A stretch of DNA of 6,499 nucleotides from Oscillospiraceae bacterium (GTDB lineage: Bacteria; Bacillota; Clostridia; Oscillospirales; Ruminococcaceae), in assembly GCA_016295145.1 (NCBI GenBank), contig JAEDLR010000079.1, positions 1 through 6,499 on the forward strand. The letters are read 5' to 3'. The notes below the pieces were generated by a model that worked only from the letters and a program-made list of their open reading frames with translations, ran no database searches and was not told the origin of the DNA. Made by a program: the position numbers and the translations under genes. Of the stretch, positions 5,716 to 6,499 are shown piece after piece (within the stretch, counting starts at the first letter, position 1; every line of letters begins with the position of its first letter).

Positions 5716-6499
5716 ATGGAAAGTCTAGGCATCAGCAAACTTGACCTCAAGCGCCGCAACCGCAAGCAGATTCTGCACATTATGCGTGAGCGCGGCCCCA
5801 TCTCTCGCGTGGATATCGCAACCCAGCTTGATCTGACCCGCGCTGCCGTCACCATCATCACCAATGATATGATCGAGCAGGGCGTGCTGAAAGAGATTGG
5901 TGAGGCACCCGTCGATGAGAAGAACCCCAAGAAAGGACGTCGCAAGATCCTGTTGGACATCAACAAGAACACGAAGTTCGCGTTGGGTGCTATGATCAAT
6001 GAGAATAGCATTAGCGTTGGCTTGTCTAATGTGGCAGGCGATGTGCTGGACAAGGAGATTATGTTCCTGAACGAGTCGGTTGACCAGCAGGATATTATCT
6101 CGTTCATTGCAAAGACCGGGCACAAGATGATTAAGAAGGCAGGTCTGTCTGAAAAGCAGGTGCTGGGTATGGGTGTAGGCATTGTGCCTGATCGCTGGGA
6201 GCAGCTGCGCGCTGATCTGCAGAGCGGCACCCCCGATTTTGCAAAGCTGCGCTATATTCTGGAGCTGGAGTTGAATATTCCCGTTGTATGCAGCAATGCA
6301 ATTGCACTGTATGCAATGGCCACTCTGGATTACAGCAAGGGCCCCCACCAGAATCAGATGCTGTTGTATAGCGGTTCGCATTACAACCTGGTTGTGATTA
6401 GCGAGAGCACACTGCTGCACCACTGCATGATTGACAGCACCATGGTCGAGCGCATCATTGTTAATCCCAGCGGCACGCAGGCAAAGGGTTACCCTGACG
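5716..6499 (+). CDS. ROK-family transcriptional regulator with degenerate sugar-kinase motifs (3' end outside window)
   Basis: 261 codons are visible and the frame is open to the window end; ROK regulators are usually about 380-400 aa. ATG 5716 follows AAAGGAG (5701-5707) at a good distance. The N-terminal winged helix (residues about 14-62) has the typical NRKQILHIMRERGPISR, then VDIATQLDLTRAAVTIITN pattern and binds DNA. The ROK sugar-binding domain follows (FALGAMINENSISVGLSN, then GMGVGIVP). In ROK kinases the catalytic motif is N-D-A-N; here it reads SNAIALYA (193-200), lacking the Asp. The later region that normally carries G-x-G-I-G and the zinc CxCGxxGC signature reads LLYSGSHYNLVV and NPSGTQAKGYPD (250-261), with no cysteines up to the window end. 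This suggests a regulator that no longer binds zinc or phosphorylates sugar and may sense another ligand. The family assignment is firm; the ligand and targets are unknown. Confidence 0.88.
   Translation, partial: MESLGISKLDLKRRNRKQILHIMRERGPISRVDIATQLDLTRAAVTIITNDMIEQGVLKEIGEAPVDEKNPKKGRRKILLDINKNTKFALGAMINENSISVGLSNVAGDVLDKEIMFLNESVDQQDIISFIAKTGHKMIKKAGLSEKQVLGMGVGIVPDRWEQLRADLQSGTPDFAKLRYILELELNIPVVCSNAIALYAMATLDYSKGPHQNQMLLYSGSHYNLVVISESTLLHHCMIDSTMVERIIVNPSGTQAKGYPD

Noticed and set aside
5586..6423. Two long - strand open frames (5586-6230 and 5725-6423) opposite the ROK gene
   Set aside because: The + strand frame is a clear ROK regulator with a good ribosome binding site; the - frames are shadows.
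1..6499. CRISPR array, tRNA/rRNA genes, insertion sequence or transposase
   Set aside because: No regularly spaced repeats, no tRNA-like cloverleaf and no transposase-like reading frame or terminal inverted repeats were seen, including around the dpaA breakpoint.

Overview
The window looks like a chromosomal segment from a low-to-moderate GC Gram-positive anaerobe, most likely a Ruminococcaceae/Oscillospiraceae-type Clostridia (Faecalibacterium, Gemmiger or Subdoligranulum-like). The grounds are strong AGGAGG-type ribosome binding sites, a sugar ABC permease of the MalG class, a dipicolinate synthase B gene, a YfhO-type membrane protein and a ROK regulator. The genus is an inference. All supported genes are on the + strand.

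Layout: (a) 1-1005, the 3' tail of an unidentified gene, probably the first permease, overlapping by 4 bases a complete MalG/UgpE-type sugar permease; a strong intrinsic terminator follows at 1019-1054. (b) 1073-1825, a 250-aa protein of unknown function with a PD-(D/E)XK-nuclease-like N-terminal half and a winged-helix-like C-terminus, starting 18 bases after the terminator. (c) 1800-1967, a previously hidden fragment encoding only the C-terminal ~55 residues of dipicolinate synthase subunit A (DpaA/SpoVFA), in a different frame from gene (b) and overlapping its 3' end. (d) 1960-2562, an apparently intact dpaB (SpoVFB). (e) 2559-2811, a good sigma-A promoter overlapping the dpaB stop codon, followed by a ~218-nt structured leader that ends in a terminator-like hairpin. 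(f) 2812-5508, a YfhO-family multi-membrane protein with a TTG start. (g) 5509-5715, an AT-rich intergenic region with inverted and direct repeats. (h) 5716-end, a ROK-family repressor, truncated by the window end, whose sugar-kinase and zinc motifs look degenerate.

How they fit together: the permease belongs to a sugar-uptake operon that ends at the terminator. The dpaA remnant plus intact dpaB indicates a deletion or insertion that replaced most of dpaA with gene (b), so dipicolinate (spore-core) synthesis from this locus should be lost unless dpaA exists elsewhere. yfhO has its own promoter and possibly an RNA-level control. The ROK gene has its own upstream region and could regulate itself or a sugar locus further downstream. 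The most noteworthy items are the decayed dpaA with an orphan dpaB, the chimeric 3' end of the nuclease-like gene, and the structured leader of yfhO.
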